Shown here: piece after piece, positions 22,261 to 34,869 of the stretch
Numbering within the stretch: position 1 is the first letter of the stretch
How the letters are laid out: each line of letters begins with the position of its first letter
Assembly: GCA_012656075.1 (NCBI GenBank)
Contig: JAAKBF010000221.1
Coordinates: 1,116,001 to 1,180,000 of the forward strand
DNA length: 64,000 bases
Direction of reading: 5' to 3'
From: Phytophthora hibernalis
Taxonomy: Eukaryota > Oomycota > Peronosporomycetes > Peronosporales > Peronosporaceae
The notes under the pieces: model-generated
Told to the model about the DNA's origin: nothing
The model's input: the letters and a program-made list of their open reading frames with translations, nothing else
Databases searched by the model: none
Position numbers and translations under genes: made by a program

Positions 22261-23109
22261 GATTCAGCTTGGACACTACCTGCATATCGGTGATATCAGC
22301 CTAGGATGGCCGTCTACAAACTACCACTACCTGCATATCGTTTAAGTGTATTTCCAAAGGTCAGACGTGGCAGGAAGATCAAATGTAGCAGACTGCTACT
22401 AGCATAATGGCCGTATACTAATAGCTTAGTAAGAAACGCGCCGTAGGGCGAAAGTAGGTTAAAATATATTCAAATCCTTCGCCAGGTTCGCTTCTACGAT
22501 GCGCATCTACTCGCGGTCCTTAGGCTGCTGCACGAAGTCCGTCGTGCCAGCAGCGTTGCCGACACCGGCGCCAATCATCTCCTGCATTCACGTCGAGGGG
22601 TTATAGCCCTTCAGAAGAGCGCTCACGCCAGGGATCGACTCGAGGTGCTCCACCAACTTGCAGCACTTCTCGCCCAGCTCGGTCACGAACACGACCATGT
22701 GGTGTTTAAGGACTTGGATGGCTTTTCGCAACGAGCAGTGCTGTGGGGCAGCGAGTTTGCTGTGATTACGGACAACGAGGCCAAGCAGACCGCCTCTCGA
22801 TGACGGAGATCGCACTGACGCTGGAAGAGTACGAGGCGCCACGTGCGTCGCATTCGACTGCGCTCAGCCAGTCGGTACGACTGCCTACAACAAAAACCAA
22901 CGCACTGGCACCGATGTGGTTACTGCGGTCACGTTTGTCGCTAAGGATTTCGACATGGCCTCCTCGGGTCTGGCCATGTGGTCAATCGGTGGTGACTCGA
23001 GCAACATGAACTTGTGAAGCACATGTGACCGGACAGCAACTCCGGCACCGACTACACGGTGTATGCAGTGCACACGCAGAGTTCTACTACCGAACGCAGC
23101 TACGGGGAC

Positions 23110-26100
23110 TTCCCTAGCACCGAAAGTTATGAACCGAATTTACCCCTGGGTTGGGAGCGAGTGCCCGAGATAAGTGCAGCAGATTGTAGGTGAGGGCTAA
23201 CTCACTTTTGTGCTGAGTCTTGGTGTTTAAGATAATTGCGGCCACTTCGCGCTCATTTTTAGATAAGTATAGCTGCGATCCCCTCATTTTAATGGAGTTG
23301 TGTTTCTCCATGTAAGTCAATTTACAGTCAATATATATGACTGGGTACCCAGTGTCCGATATCCGGCGGGTACGAGTACCCGACTTCGGTTTGGAAGGCG
23401 AAATGGGCGGGTATGGTTAACGCTCAATCCCAATCGCTGGCCTTGCCATTGGGTCCGGGAGTTCAAGATAATCGCACGAATATGTAGCATGTGAGATCAA
23501 TGCGAATTTAACCCTCTCCATTACCGTAAAGTTCGAATTCAATGAGACAGTTCTAAAAAGGTCGCTTGCTATGTAAATTTTTTTCAAAATTCAAGGACAA
23601 TTTTAGTTTTTACGATCGTAAAAGAAAATGCATACAATTTCCAAGTTATTTCAAAATATTTGAATTTAGTTTTTACCAGTGTCGCATTGAATCGGTGTGT
23701 CTTACTGAATCCAAACTTTACGGTAGTATGGCAATAAAGGAGTTTTATTTAATAACCACTAAGCATATGAATTCCGCGTTTTACAGTATAGACCTTCTTA
23801 ATTAGTGGCAGCTGGACAATAAATAAGCATGGCACCAACGATATGCATCTCGAAGTGTGCGTATTCATCATTACAATGCGTTTTACACCATGAAGGAGAA
23901 GCCGAAAACGATCAAGCCAACCAAGAAGGTTGCTACACAAGTCTAAAACATCCAGCTAATGAGTTGCCAGCAGCCACTGTGACGGCAAGTAGATAGGTAT
24001 CACCAGCGCCATTGACTACAAACCAACGTTTGCGGGACCTCCAGTACGCGAGGGATGTCGCGACGGAGCAGGGTCTAATCGTTGTGGACACTGTGGAAGG
24101 TAAAATATTCTAACGCTTGCTGATGCTGAATGCTGAGTTGGAGCACACTGTTTGCAAGTCTAGAATTACAGCCGTATCTACATCCAGCACACACCATTCC
24201 CTTATCATGTGTGTTTTCGCATCCAGTGAGCTGCATAAAACATGAGATTTTGAGTCCATGCTTCCCGTCGCTGACTCTGACAGCAATCGTGAAATGGACC
24301 TTAGACATGCGCAGCAAAGGAATGAACTACGACGTGGAAGGAGAAATTGCAGATGATTTCAGGTCAAGCGCTTTCAGAGCATCGAGACGCTATCGATCAT
24401 AGGCGTGATGACACTGCAATTGGGCCGCTACCATACCGTTCATAGCCAAAGTGGACTGGTGGCGTTTCACGAAAGTAGTGGCTCGGGTAGTGCTGGTGGG
24501 TGGGATTGTACAGTCGGCTACCGATCTCAAGTGATAACCGAGGTCTGTCGTGAACGGGTACATTCCGATTGACGACTGAACTCTCGAATTTTAAGCAAAT
24601 TCAACGGGCGGCAGTACTCGATCCCAATTACCCTGAATCAACCCAACAAAGGGGCAAAGGAACCCACTGGCTATGTTATTGTTGCCTCGGATTGCCCATC
24701 GATAGAAGGCTTGGGGCATATGCTAAGATGCAGACGTTGTTGGAAACAGGGTTGATATTCCCACGGTGCCTTAGTCACTGGATGAGCCCAGCAGCGGGAT
24801 TTCGCTGCCACCACAGTACCTGAAATGCTTGTAGGGATTTAAAACCCACAGCATTGCAGCGAGCGCCAACCCACGGAAGTAGTTCCAATGCCTAAAACCA
24901 TTTATCAATATGCCATCTACCTCGCTACCACACGACTGCCCCGCACCCCACTCGTGTATCAGGTTATTGAGGCCAAGAAGGTAGCGAGAGAAAAGTGACT
25001 GTCGAAATTGAAGGCGTCCATAGAGAAAGGCGATTACTCCAGCCCGAGTTGCACTTCGAGGAAGACGAATGCACAAGGCCAATGCGCACTTAGAGGAAGG
25101 CAGTCACACAAGCCAAAAACTGCTCAAAACTGGAGAACGAAGTACTAAGACAGAACGGGCCCGTCGGATCTTATGGAATATTTGACCTTTACCCCCTCCT
25201 CCCCAGATCCCCAGTCATTCGAGTCATTTACACCGACGCCTCATGCCATCGACACACCGGCGATGAACACGACGGCATAGTTCGTTGGTGAGTTGCAACG
25301 CGAAATTAAAACCCTAAGCGAGCAGAGTCAACAACCAAGATCGTCAAACAAGGCGCCAAGACGAGGATGGATTCCTGCTCCGTCAAATTTTCTGCACTGG
25401 ACATCCTTGATTTTCGGTTTCTTTGGTGAAGGTGGGGGCCTATCGATGGCTGGATGGATGGCGACCAGATTTTACTGCTTGTGCGGAAGAGTCTTCTGCA
25501 GCAATTTGTGCCCCGAACTTACCTCTGTCCTGCTATCAAGCGTCGACATATGGAGCGGAGTTAAAGTCGAGGAAGCGAATACCCTCCCCCTGAATTTATT
25601 ACGTCGCTTGCAAGGCGAATGAAAACAGTATACTGTCGCTCGTCGACCACCGGCAAGAAAATGGGAGGGAAAAGAGCATTGTCCATCGCGTTACCTCAAA
25701 AGTACAGTTATCGTTTCGCTCATCTGATGATAAATGTAACGCAGTTAGAGACCACACGTCCCCGTTCGAGTTCTACAACTGCAATAAGGACCAGAAGATG
25801 ATCATATGCAGGTTTGCTGTCAAAGAAATAGTATTAAGACAGGGCAGCGCACACGCGGTAGAAGACGCATAGAGTAGGGACGATAACAGTGATACTGATG
25901 GCGACGGTGAAATCTGAATGCTAAATGGGAGCAACCAAATTGATCGCCACCACGGAATTGGTGAAGCTGTACATGACTTATCGACTCGCATCATATGCGC
26001 GGCGACCACAGAATCTTGTTTAGAGTCGAACCTACCCGACCCGGCATTATACTAGGACTGAATCTGAAAAAATAACCGCATCGTCACTACCTTGGTCAAT

Positions 26101-26190
26101 AATCGACCAAAGGCAATCCCACTTACCGACATCTTTTTCGCCTCTGAGCTGATCCAGAACCTCGTCTTTGTCCACAAGCATATCTAACAC
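23110..26190. other. Region with no recognised gene
   Basis: Short frames only. An AT-rich section spans 23520-23820. Frames at 24569-24823 and 25293-25622 look like fragments but match no family I know. Confidence 0.4.
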
Positions 26191-26196
26191 TGTCTT

Positions 26197-27010
26197 TTGT
26201 CTGTCTTCAGGTCAAATTGTACGATTATGAAAACGGCAGGCGACACGGTTAGAACGGCCTCTAGTGATGGAAACCTATTGAAGCCGACGGTCCCTTCAAT
26301 TCAAGCTCGGGGACCGAAGAAGAATGAGGTAACGAGGGTGTGGTCTTTCTTCGGCCATTATCATAGATATGGTGTTAACTTGCAAGCGTGTCGTGATCGC
26401 CTGCGTCGCTTTACTGCAATAGCTTGTTCGAGTCTGGGGGGTAGTGACGATGCAGTAGCATTTTTTGAAGTGAAAGTTGTCGGCGGTGGTAGAGTCGTTT
26501 CCTAACGGTCTGTACATAGTGGTTGACAATGCGTACACGAGCACCAACAAACTGCCGACTACGTTTCCTAGACCTCGGATCTCTACGGCGTTCTACGACA
26601 GCTTTAATTTTCCTTTTAAGTAAACTGATAATTAGGATGAAGATGGCGTGTAGTTCACTCAAATACAAATGGCATGTATATAATACCCCCTTGGAAATAG
26701 CATTCAAGAGAGTTCCACGTGCGATACTGGAGGTTGTATTTACACAACTGGTGTATTAACCGATGCCTACAAGAAAACCCGGGCTATCGTGTTGACGAGG
26801 ATGGAGATTTAACTGAAGGATTGCCTGAAGTTCTGGCGGGGGAATATACTCGCGTTGATTTCACTTTCTCAATTCAAGATGGGTCTCGTTATCGTCAATT
26901 ATACGAGTCCTCCGACTTGGAAGTCAGTACTGACTCGCACAATTCTTCTGACTGGATACGATACGATATCAGTGGAGTTCTCAAACGGTATACTGTTCTC
27001 CGACTCTAGC
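26197..27010 (+). pseudogene. PIF/Harbinger transposase relic
   Basis: Frames on + include NEVTRVWSFFGHYHRYGVN, then LQACRDRLRRFTAIACS, VVDNAYTSTNKLP and, near the end, LHNWCINRCLQENP. The same order and wording occur in the Harbinger transposase at 31.2-32.3 kb (SFFSSHYQRYGINVQAC, LHNWCINERLQ), which identifies this as a diverged, truncated relative. Several stops and shifts break it, and the N-terminal half is not seen. Confidence 0.6.
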
Positions 27011-27019
27011 ACAACCAAG

Positions 27020-28120
27020 CCAACCAATCTACGGAATGTAAGAAGAACAGTAAGAGTTGAATTTGTAAACGGTTTCCTAGTTCAAAAAATTAAATGGAGG
27101 GATTGGTCGAAGATTAATGCTAGTTGAATACGTATTTTCGACTGGGCGAGTAGGAATTAGTCGAGAGCAGCAAGGCAGGTTTCACAGTGCCGCCAGCGCT
27201 GTAGATACAGTGAGAGACGTTTTGTCAATACTGCCTCCGACTTGGTGAATGAATTGATGGAGCTTTGCAATACGATCAATCAAGTCGTCTTCGTCTTTGG
27301 GCCATGTACATGTAGTAGTAGCGCTAGATGCTGGGGGTACTGAAGCATTTTGATCACTCATGATAACACCAGCGAAGCGGGTAATAGTCTTGAGTATATT
27401 GATCTACCATATGGCAGCATTGTTGGATGACGATCTGATTTTGGAAGGCTTCAAATCGAGGTGTCGCTTTTGTCCTCTTCTCTCATTTCACCGCGAACGA
27501 GCTGCCTTAGTTCCGGCTTGACTGTAAGGCATGATTTCACATTTACAACGTCTAAGTTCCAAATTTCAACCTCAGAAGAAGTAAAACTCGTTTGAGTTTT
27601 CCCACGCCCTGACGTATTTGCAGTTGCCGTTCTTTCACATATCGTAGATATTCGAAGTTTCATCAAACAACAATGACGAACAAATCCATTCTATTGAAAC
27701 ACGGGTTGTCCACCGTGAATATGCCGTTGTAGTCTCTGGTGTCGTTCTGGAATTCTTCACGAATCGCGTGTCACAATGGCGCATGTTGGTCCACGTCGCC
27801 GGATTCAATCTGACCGCGCGCCGCGGTCTTCTCCACCGTCACAGCAGTCTCCTCCGCCGTCATGGTCTCTATTCAAAAGACATCGGAGGCTTGGGTCACC
27901 CGACATGAGGTCTGCTAAAACCTGCGTCGTTGAGGATCTTCCCAACTTGTGTGAGTTCTGGTTTGTCCTGCAAAGGACTTCCATGTTAAAGGGCCTGGTG
28001 AGGTGGGTTAGCTTTGAGCGAGAAAAATCAGGAATGAAGGACTAGCTATCCAAATTATACTGTCTGCGAAGTGTACCATTTTTCGTCGAACCTTCGTTCT
28101 CTGTTCAATCAGTGAGACTG
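27020..28120. other. Region with no recognised gene
   Basis: Two small frames (27451-27666 minus and 27776-28045 plus) have no recognisable domain. The region lies between the Harbinger relic and the DIRS-like relic. Confidence 0.35.
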
Positions 28121-28125
28121 GTCAA

Positions 28126-29830
28126 TCAATGTGACAGAGAGCCTTGCCGTCTGGAAAACCAGATATTCTCCAAATATCTTGCATTTGCAAGACGCAAGAC
28201 CTTCTTTCGGGGAAAGTAAACATGTTTTTTCTCACAGTTCATGTTTAAGGGCGTGGTGAGCGGCCCCATAAAGGTGAATGTGAGCCACGAACTCGAAGTT
28301 GGGCGGTCGACATCAGTTTGGACATACCATATTGCGCGAGAGTCCCTGGTGGTCGTGGCTGTCAGCACCGAATACTCATAAAACACTCGCTCATCCACCG
28401 ACCTAGCGGTTAATGGAGAGACTGTCAGCAGCTCCACTGGGCAGGGCAGTGGCTCAGCCGATACAAATCGAATGAGCAGAATAGTTTCTCCTTGATACAC
28501 TGATACTCACAACGGCCTCCTTCAAAGCCCGTGCTACTTTCTCTGCTTCCAAATTTGCACACAGGTAAATACTGATGCCACAGCGAAGTGCATCTCGCGC
28601 TTGAAGGATACGCTAGAGTGCTTGAGCGAGCAAGAAAGTGCGTCTCCAGGTGCGTGCACCGTCCTCCAAGAGCGTCTTCCATATTGATCATTCTTAGAAC
28701 GGGCCAAACCGATCGTCACTGAGATCGAAGTAGAGAACGAAGTCCGAACGCCTTGCTCGTCGGGGAGAAATGCGTCAACCGCTTTCAGGCAGTACCCCAT
28801 TCGACGCGACCCAGTCCGGACGAACTCTGATCGATGTAGCAGGAAAAAATATGCCAGCAAGACGGAGCCCCATAAAAAGCGGTGGTGGGGTTGAGAGAAA
28901 TCGAGATAGAGCCACCGAAGAAAAGCCGGCGTGACTGGCTTTTTCTTTCAAAACAGGATCGGACAGGCGTTTGATTCCGCGCATGAGGAGCTCCATGTCA
29001 GGTGACGTGCCAATTTCCTTGTCGCGCATGCTTGTCAGCTTTAGCTGAATATTGCTGTACTTATTTCCTTGTTGCCCAGCCTGCCATCCAAACCGCCAGC
29101 AAAATACTGCAAAAAGACCAAGTTTGTCATTAGCACCGTTCGTGTCGTCTGCTAGCCACTCCGACCATTTCGTAAACTTTAAGAATGGACATCACCGCTC
29201 CCAGTGACCTCGGTACTTAGCTGAGGTAGATCGTTCAATGGCTAGTCCTCGGAGCATCGCTCCCATAGTGATGAGAGATTGCCATAAGGCGGACGGCCAT
29301 GTACCTGCTCCCAGCCATCCGAAAGGTTATTAACGTAAAGTATAACGGACGACTTTGAGTCCAAGCTCGCGACCCGGCGTCTGCCATCACGTTGTCCACG
29401 CCAGGCACATGCACGGCAGAACAGACAAGTGAGTACTGTAATTCGGCCAGAGATAGCAAAGTGGTGGTAGAGCTAGACGAGGGACTGGCGACTGGCCCGG
29501 CGTTGGGTGCACGACACGCCACTAACATTACCATTCCAAAAGCATGCATACACAAGGAGCTGGGTTCTCCGCCGCACCAATACTGAACCCCACAGTAGCG
29601 CTGACAGTATCCCACTGCAGTTCCCGAACATTGATGGAGTTTACCGATGCGTCTCGAGTAAAAGCCTCCTGCGTGATCTTCGTGAACTGCACGCGGATGT
29701 ATAACCTCAAGCTGCGCTCGAGGATACAGAGCCCATCATTGGACGCGTTCATGTGCACGTGCACGATGGGCGTAACGAGATTGGCGAAACGGGCAACAGA
29801 CACCCCATTGAACTACTGGAGCTGCTGAAG
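28126..29830 (-). pseudogene. DIRS-like retrotransposon relic: RNase H end and tyrosine recombinase
   Basis: Read on the minus strand, an RNase H-like segment comes first: HVHMNASNDGLC at about 29760, VNVRELQ-like SINVRELQ, then HVPGVDNVMADAGSRAW at about 29370. A tyrosine-recombinase-like segment follows: ELLMRGIKRLSDP, LAYFFLLHRSEFVRTGSR, then VTIGLARSKNDQYGRRSW. RNase H followed by a tyrosine recombinase is the order found in DIRS/Ngaro-type elements, which integrate without a DDE integrase. Many shifts and stops are present. The reverse-transcriptase part is not evident upstream, so the element is truncated. A Crypton origin for the recombinase piece alone is a possible alternative. Confidence 0.55.
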
Positions 29831-30099
29831 AATGACTCGGAACCACTTCAAATCTTCAATAGCTGACCCCACGATGGCCATGACGGCTGATTACGGAAGC
29901 CAAATCTTGAACACGTCTGTAAAGGCTCGCGCCGACGGACAACACATCGCCGCATTACGACGGCTTACATTCAGCTGCAGTAGAACAGTCTTCGTAGCAG
30001 TGCCAGCGGATAACTCGTCTGCAACAACTGACCACCGAGCGCTAATTTACAGTCATTTTGTGATACAAAGCGGAGGGCGAAGGCAGAGAGCAAGACAAG

Positions 30100-31089
30100 A
30101 TGGGAGATCCGGACAACGGCGACCAAGTCCCGGGTAACGACGCCGCTCCTGTAGCGGATGTAGTAACCAACTGGTCTGTGAAGAACACCGGCACGACGAC
30201 ACCACCGACGTCAAATGACTACACAACGTGGACAGTGGACCAACTCAGGGAGGAATGCACGAGCCGCGGGTTGCGACTTGCCCACAAGACACCAGGGCCG
30301 GATCGCATCCAGCGTCATCAAGCGTACAACGAGCTTCAGCGCTCGTTAGTCACTGCGACGCTGGACTCATCCACCATTGCTGGTCCACATGCACCATATC
30401 GCTCGAACAATTGCTGAATTCGTCTCTTGACTATCCTGTTATCCGATCCGTTTGCTACATGGTTTGCGGAGACAGGCAACAAGCCAACACGACAGCAACT
30501 GGATGCTGGTGATATGCACGCTAAGTCGTCTTTTTGGCGTGACGTGGCGGTGGAGTTGAATGGAATTGATGCCTCGATCATCGTCGTGCATGAAGTGGCA
30601 AAGCTGTACGACATGTGGAAGTCTGTCAATCTCAAGTATGTGAAGGCGATGGCCAGGTTCACGAAGTCTGGCGAACATGGAGACGACTTCTGCATTTTTT
30701 GCGAGGGGTCGATTGACGTGTTTTATCTGCGGGAGTGCCTGGGGTTGAAACACGATTTGACTCAGTGCGTGGAAGGCGGAATGCTGGAGGAAGATCAATT
30801 TGACTCACTGAAACGCCGCTCGTCCAGAAACACAGATGCAACGTCTACCTCCCCGTCAAAGAAATTAAAGAACGAGACCATCGAGTCGATGAAGGCCATG
30901 GCCGACAAGATTGGTTCTTCGTCGTCTGTGGACAAAATAATGAAAATGCACCAGCTTATCCAGCACGTGGAGAAACGCATAAATGAGAAGACGGACAAGA
31001 GTGAGTCAGTCGAGCTGTTGCAGAGTAGTCTGGAGCATTACCAAGCGAAGCTAGTGAAGATGGAGACGACATTCTGCAACGATCTTTGA
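30100..31089 (+). pseudogene. Harbinger accessory protein (SAP-like plus Myb-like), one in-frame TGA
   Basis: A continuous frame of 330 codons from ATG 30100 is interrupted only by TGA at 30415-30417. The N-terminal half has a SAP-like motif (WTVDQLREECTSRGLRL). After the stop comes a trihelix/Myb-like region (FATWFAETGNKPTRQQLD, SSFWRDVAVELN) and a basic, Ser-rich, coiled-coil C-terminal end. Such proteins are the second gene of PIF/Harbinger transposons and bring the transposase to the DNA. It converges with the transposase relic at 31222-32304. A second ATG at 30427 would allow a 220-residue product without the SAP part. Confidence 0.6.
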
Positions 31090-31221
31090 ATGAGTCAACA
31101 AAGAGACTTCATTTAGGGATTAAACCTTGGTCAATACGACTTTGCTATCCCAACTGACAAGACGTTTCTGCTACGGCTCCCCGTTTGTTGTATTATGGGC
31201 GTGATAGATTGCGTTCACCAA

Positions 31222-32304
31222 TCATCTTAACGAGTGCATTGCGGAGCATCTCGGATTCCCGTTTGCGCCTCGTCGTATTCTGTTCCGTTTGCGGCTGACT
31301 AGAGTTGTATAGCCGTCTGTAAGTGATTGCGCTTCGCCACCGTTCACTCCACCCGAACCTGTGGCGTCAACCACGCGATTTAAATCAGACAGCGTCGCCG
31401 ATAAGTCATCATCGTCATTGACGTCACATGCCACATTTACCTGAAGCCGCTCGTTGATGCACCAGTTGTGCAGGATGCAAGCTACGTGAACCACTTTCGC
31501 CACGTTCCTCGTACGACTCTCAAAGGAGACTTACAGATTCTCCACTTGTTGACAAGCAACCCAAATGCCATTTCGACTCGGATTCGTAGTTGACTGAGGT
31601 AGAAGTTGTAAGCATCATGGCTGGGGTCACCGTCTGTGGCTTCGTACACAGAGTGAGCAGATTATTGCAGTTACGGTATGCATTATCACCAAGAAGGTAT
31701 AGTCCACTGGGAAAGCCTTCAGCCAGAGTCGAAATACGTCACTTCTGGTCGCCCATTCCCCCAGGACACGCGCCATAAAGCGGATATGGTGGTCCATACA
31801 AGCCTGAACATTTATTCCGTAGCGTTGATAGTGACTCGAGAAAAATGACGCCACGCGCTTCACTTCGGTTTGTCTAGCACTTGAATGTCACAAAGCCACC
31901 TGTCGATAGCTCCGACGCAACCGATCATGACAGGTTTCCTGTGTAGACCAGCCTTGCTTAGGCGAGAAAACGCCTGGGCGGAACGTCTCTGTTCCCGCTC
32001 TGTAACTGGGAAGCGTAGCTGTAAGTCGTCGAGAGCTTCAATGGCACACATGACGCTGTGAAGCAATCGTAGAAACCTGACGAACTTGCTCCAGACAACA
32101 CGCGCACGTGGTGGTACGAATACCCGTCAAGCCACGATATGAACATCTGAACCTTGTGGACGGGCGTGAGGGGGTCAGTGCCAGTTCGGCGGTGGGACTG
32201 AGCCTCGTCGACGCGTAGGCTTGGCTCCAAGAGGTGAACAAGCTTATCAAATGATCGGAAGGACATCCGATAATACTGCTTGAACTACCCTCGTTGAGGA
32301 GCAA
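31222..32304 (-). pseudogene. PIF/Harbinger transposase relic
   Basis: On the minus strand, fragments in order are MSFRSFDKLVHLLEPSLRVD, KVQMFISWLDGYSYHHVRVL, the first catalytic region MIGCVGAIDRWLCDIQV, VASFFSSHYQRYGINVQAC, and the end piece VHVACILHNWCINERLQVN. This is the DDE_Tnp_4-type Harbinger layout. The DDE acids after the first Asp are partly lost in frame breaks near 32060, 31870 and 31600. With 30100-31089 it forms one two-gene Harbinger element whose ends I could not locate. Confidence 0.68.
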
Positions 32305-32472
32305 ATGCGAATGGTGCTTCCATCACAGCCGGCTGCGCTCCCAGCAAGGCTGTCTTTCGTCCCAGCAGAGTAGATAGAGCGAGAATAACTGCAGGGTAAG
32401 GATCTCAACAACTACTTTCGTCTCCGAATCCATTTTCGTGCGAACGTATTCGAATGGTCAACACAAAGTAAA

Positions 32473-34547
32473 CTATCGACTGCTCTTGGTTGATTTCATC
32501 AAATGCTCGTAAATTTCAGCGTGGCACGATGGCACTTCGAGGTGCCATGGCATTTCGTTGGTGCCACCCCTGACAAGTATAACCCTAATCCACGTGTCTG
32601 CTCGGACAATCAGGTTCGAGGATGGCACGTATGGCACCCGGTTAGGCTTGACCCTTAGGAGTCTGTTATCAAGAGCATCTTCGTATGCCAGCACTAGCCA
32701 GTCACGATATTTCGCTGAGTTCACCCGCACGTAGCCTTCATCTAGAGGCAGTACGCCGTGGGGCATCCACAGAACCACCGGAAAATGGTCTGGACACCAC
32801 GTCAGTCTCGTAGTGACGTTCGTCAGCAAGACCCGTACAGCTCGTACAGCAGCGTTGTGCTCGACCTTCGGGATCACCCCTTTCCGTTGTCGAACCCACA
32901 GCTCATGCGTCGACTCGCTAGGGTGCTTCCGTCTCAACTTGAACTGAGCGATTTCTCTGCCCATGATGTCTAATTTCTCCCGTGGGCCTCCGATCACCTC
33001 TCGGCCGTACTCTCTGTCATCTAAGCCTCTCGACGACTTGATTAATGGCACCACGACTTCATCGGGCAGTTTTACTATCGAATTGTACAAGTCCAGCCTG
33101 ATACCGGCTGGTATCATGTAGTCGGTACCTCGACTCTGGCATGATGAGGCATGATCCACACCTCAAATTTGTAAACTACTTCCCATCCACCCCAGCGTAA
33201 CCTTAACGATTGCGCGAGAGGTGGTCGCCACCTTTGACTTGGCGATTCCTTGACATCGATCTTCATGTCGTCGTTGGTCAGTCGCTTCAGTCGCAACTTC
33301 CTAGCGAACGCTTCGGTCACAGCTGACACGTTTGCCCCGGTGTCCAACAAGATCTTTGTCCCTTCGTCATTCACAGCCCCCATCACTAGAGCTCGCATTC
33401 TCACTCGGCGATCGAATTTCCTCTATGACCACCACCCCAATCGCTCACCAGGAAGCAACTTCCATCTATTGGCTTGACCTATCGAGATCATTGGTCGCTG
33501 AGTTCCGTCTATACTCCCAATCGCTCGGTCTTTGTCTTCTTTCGACTCGCTGAGCCCGCTACTCTCACTTGTCCACTCTCTTCGTCACTCTCTCTCACTC
33601 CACTCGTCGGGTCGTTCCGCTTCCCCAACAAAAGCAAACACGTAGTTCGCTTCGACTGCTGGTTCTGCTGACTGTGGCAGCCCGTTGTTGTCCAACCCAG
33701 TCATGGTTGGCGATCCCACTAGTTTAAATGGATCGACGAGTAGATGTCCTGAAGATCGTCCGGGACAATGGACTTGTCGAATGATTTCTTAACGAACTTG
33801 GCTAGTGTCTCGAAGTGTCGGAAGAGTTCCCACTGGCCTACTTCGTGTACTTGCTTGCAGAACTTGCAGCGTCGGCGCCAAAAGTGTGCATCGTGACCTA
33901 CTGCTCCGCTGGCTCCACACGGTCCATATGTCTTCCGCTCTCGAGACCCGTCTCGGCGATTAGCTTGTCCTTCGGGGTTCGACGAGTCCTGCTGGGATTC
34001 GTTGAAGTCTCCAGTCATATTACCGGCGTCGATGTAGTCTGAGTCTTCTTCAGAGTCTTGGTTGAGAACTTCGCTCGCGTCACTTTCTCCATTCGCCAAG
34101 TCATAGAGGTCGGTGTTTACCGTATCTCGACGAGTGTCGAGTGCTGTCCACAGATCGTTGATCGACGCATCTGCTAGCGTAACTCGGCGACTGCTGTCTT
34201 CACCCTGTCGACCACGGCGTTCGTCCTACTGTTTCTTCAACTCGGCGATTTTGTTCTCCCTTCTTATCAGCTCGTTTGGCGTCTTTGCTGCGGCTTGTGC
34301 TTAGACGATCGCGTTGTTTCTTGCGCTTTGCTCCGAGCAATCTCTGATTGATCACTTTCTCGACCTTCGTAATATCGCTGAGTCGTTGTGGGTACAACAT
34401 GATGTCGTCGTCCCCGCAATTAAGCAGGACATGTTCGACGTGGTCAGCGGCGTCCGCTCCACCCTTCTTGTACTGGATGTGGGCGGTTCGCCCGTAGCCA
34501 ATTAATCGTAGCAAGAAGTCGCAGACATGCAATGTCGTCTCCATCAC
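32473..34547 (-). pseudogene. Ty3/Gypsy-type gag-protease relic
   Basis: On the minus strand, a gag C-terminal region (34547-33719) contains a Cys/His zinc-knuckle-like piece (YGPCGASGAVGHDAHFWRRR, then CKFC). A retropepsin-like segment follows at 33404-33114 with the active-site motif ILLDTGANVSAV. After it comes a region (33159-32473, starting near DYMIPAGIRLDLYN) of the kind that follows the protease in oomycete polyproteins, with ARVLLTN-like and HFPVVLWMPHG pieces. Frame breaks separate the parts. No reverse transcriptase or integrase is present, so it is truncated next to the Harbinger element. Confidence 0.6.
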
Positions 34548-34747
34548 TGGGTTGGTCGTCCCCTCCAGAGGCTGCGATTGCTGCGGCGTCCGATCGAATC
34601 AGGCGACGGAGCTCGGTGGCTTCCGGTTGTGGTGGGTGCGACTCGTAGGAATATGGGGAATGGCACTTCCGGCGGATCCGTCGTATGCAATCTGCTCTGT
34701 TAGACGAATGGTTGGCTGTGCAGAGCAGTCAAGTTGTAAAGCACTTC

Positions 34748-34861
34748 ACATATAGCATAATGTATGTATATAAGCTAATGTATTACTTTCGCTTACTGAA
34801 TTTAACATATAGCATAATGTATGTATATAAGCCAATGTATTACTTTCGCTTACTGAATTTA
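34748..34861 (+). repeat. 57-bp tandem duplication
   Basis: Two adjacent 57-bp units (34748-34804 and 34805-34861) starting ACATATAGCATAATG differ at only one base (AAGCTAATG versus AAGCCAATG). The flanks are AT-rich. Confidence 0.9.
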
Positions 34862-34869
34862 ATACTAAA

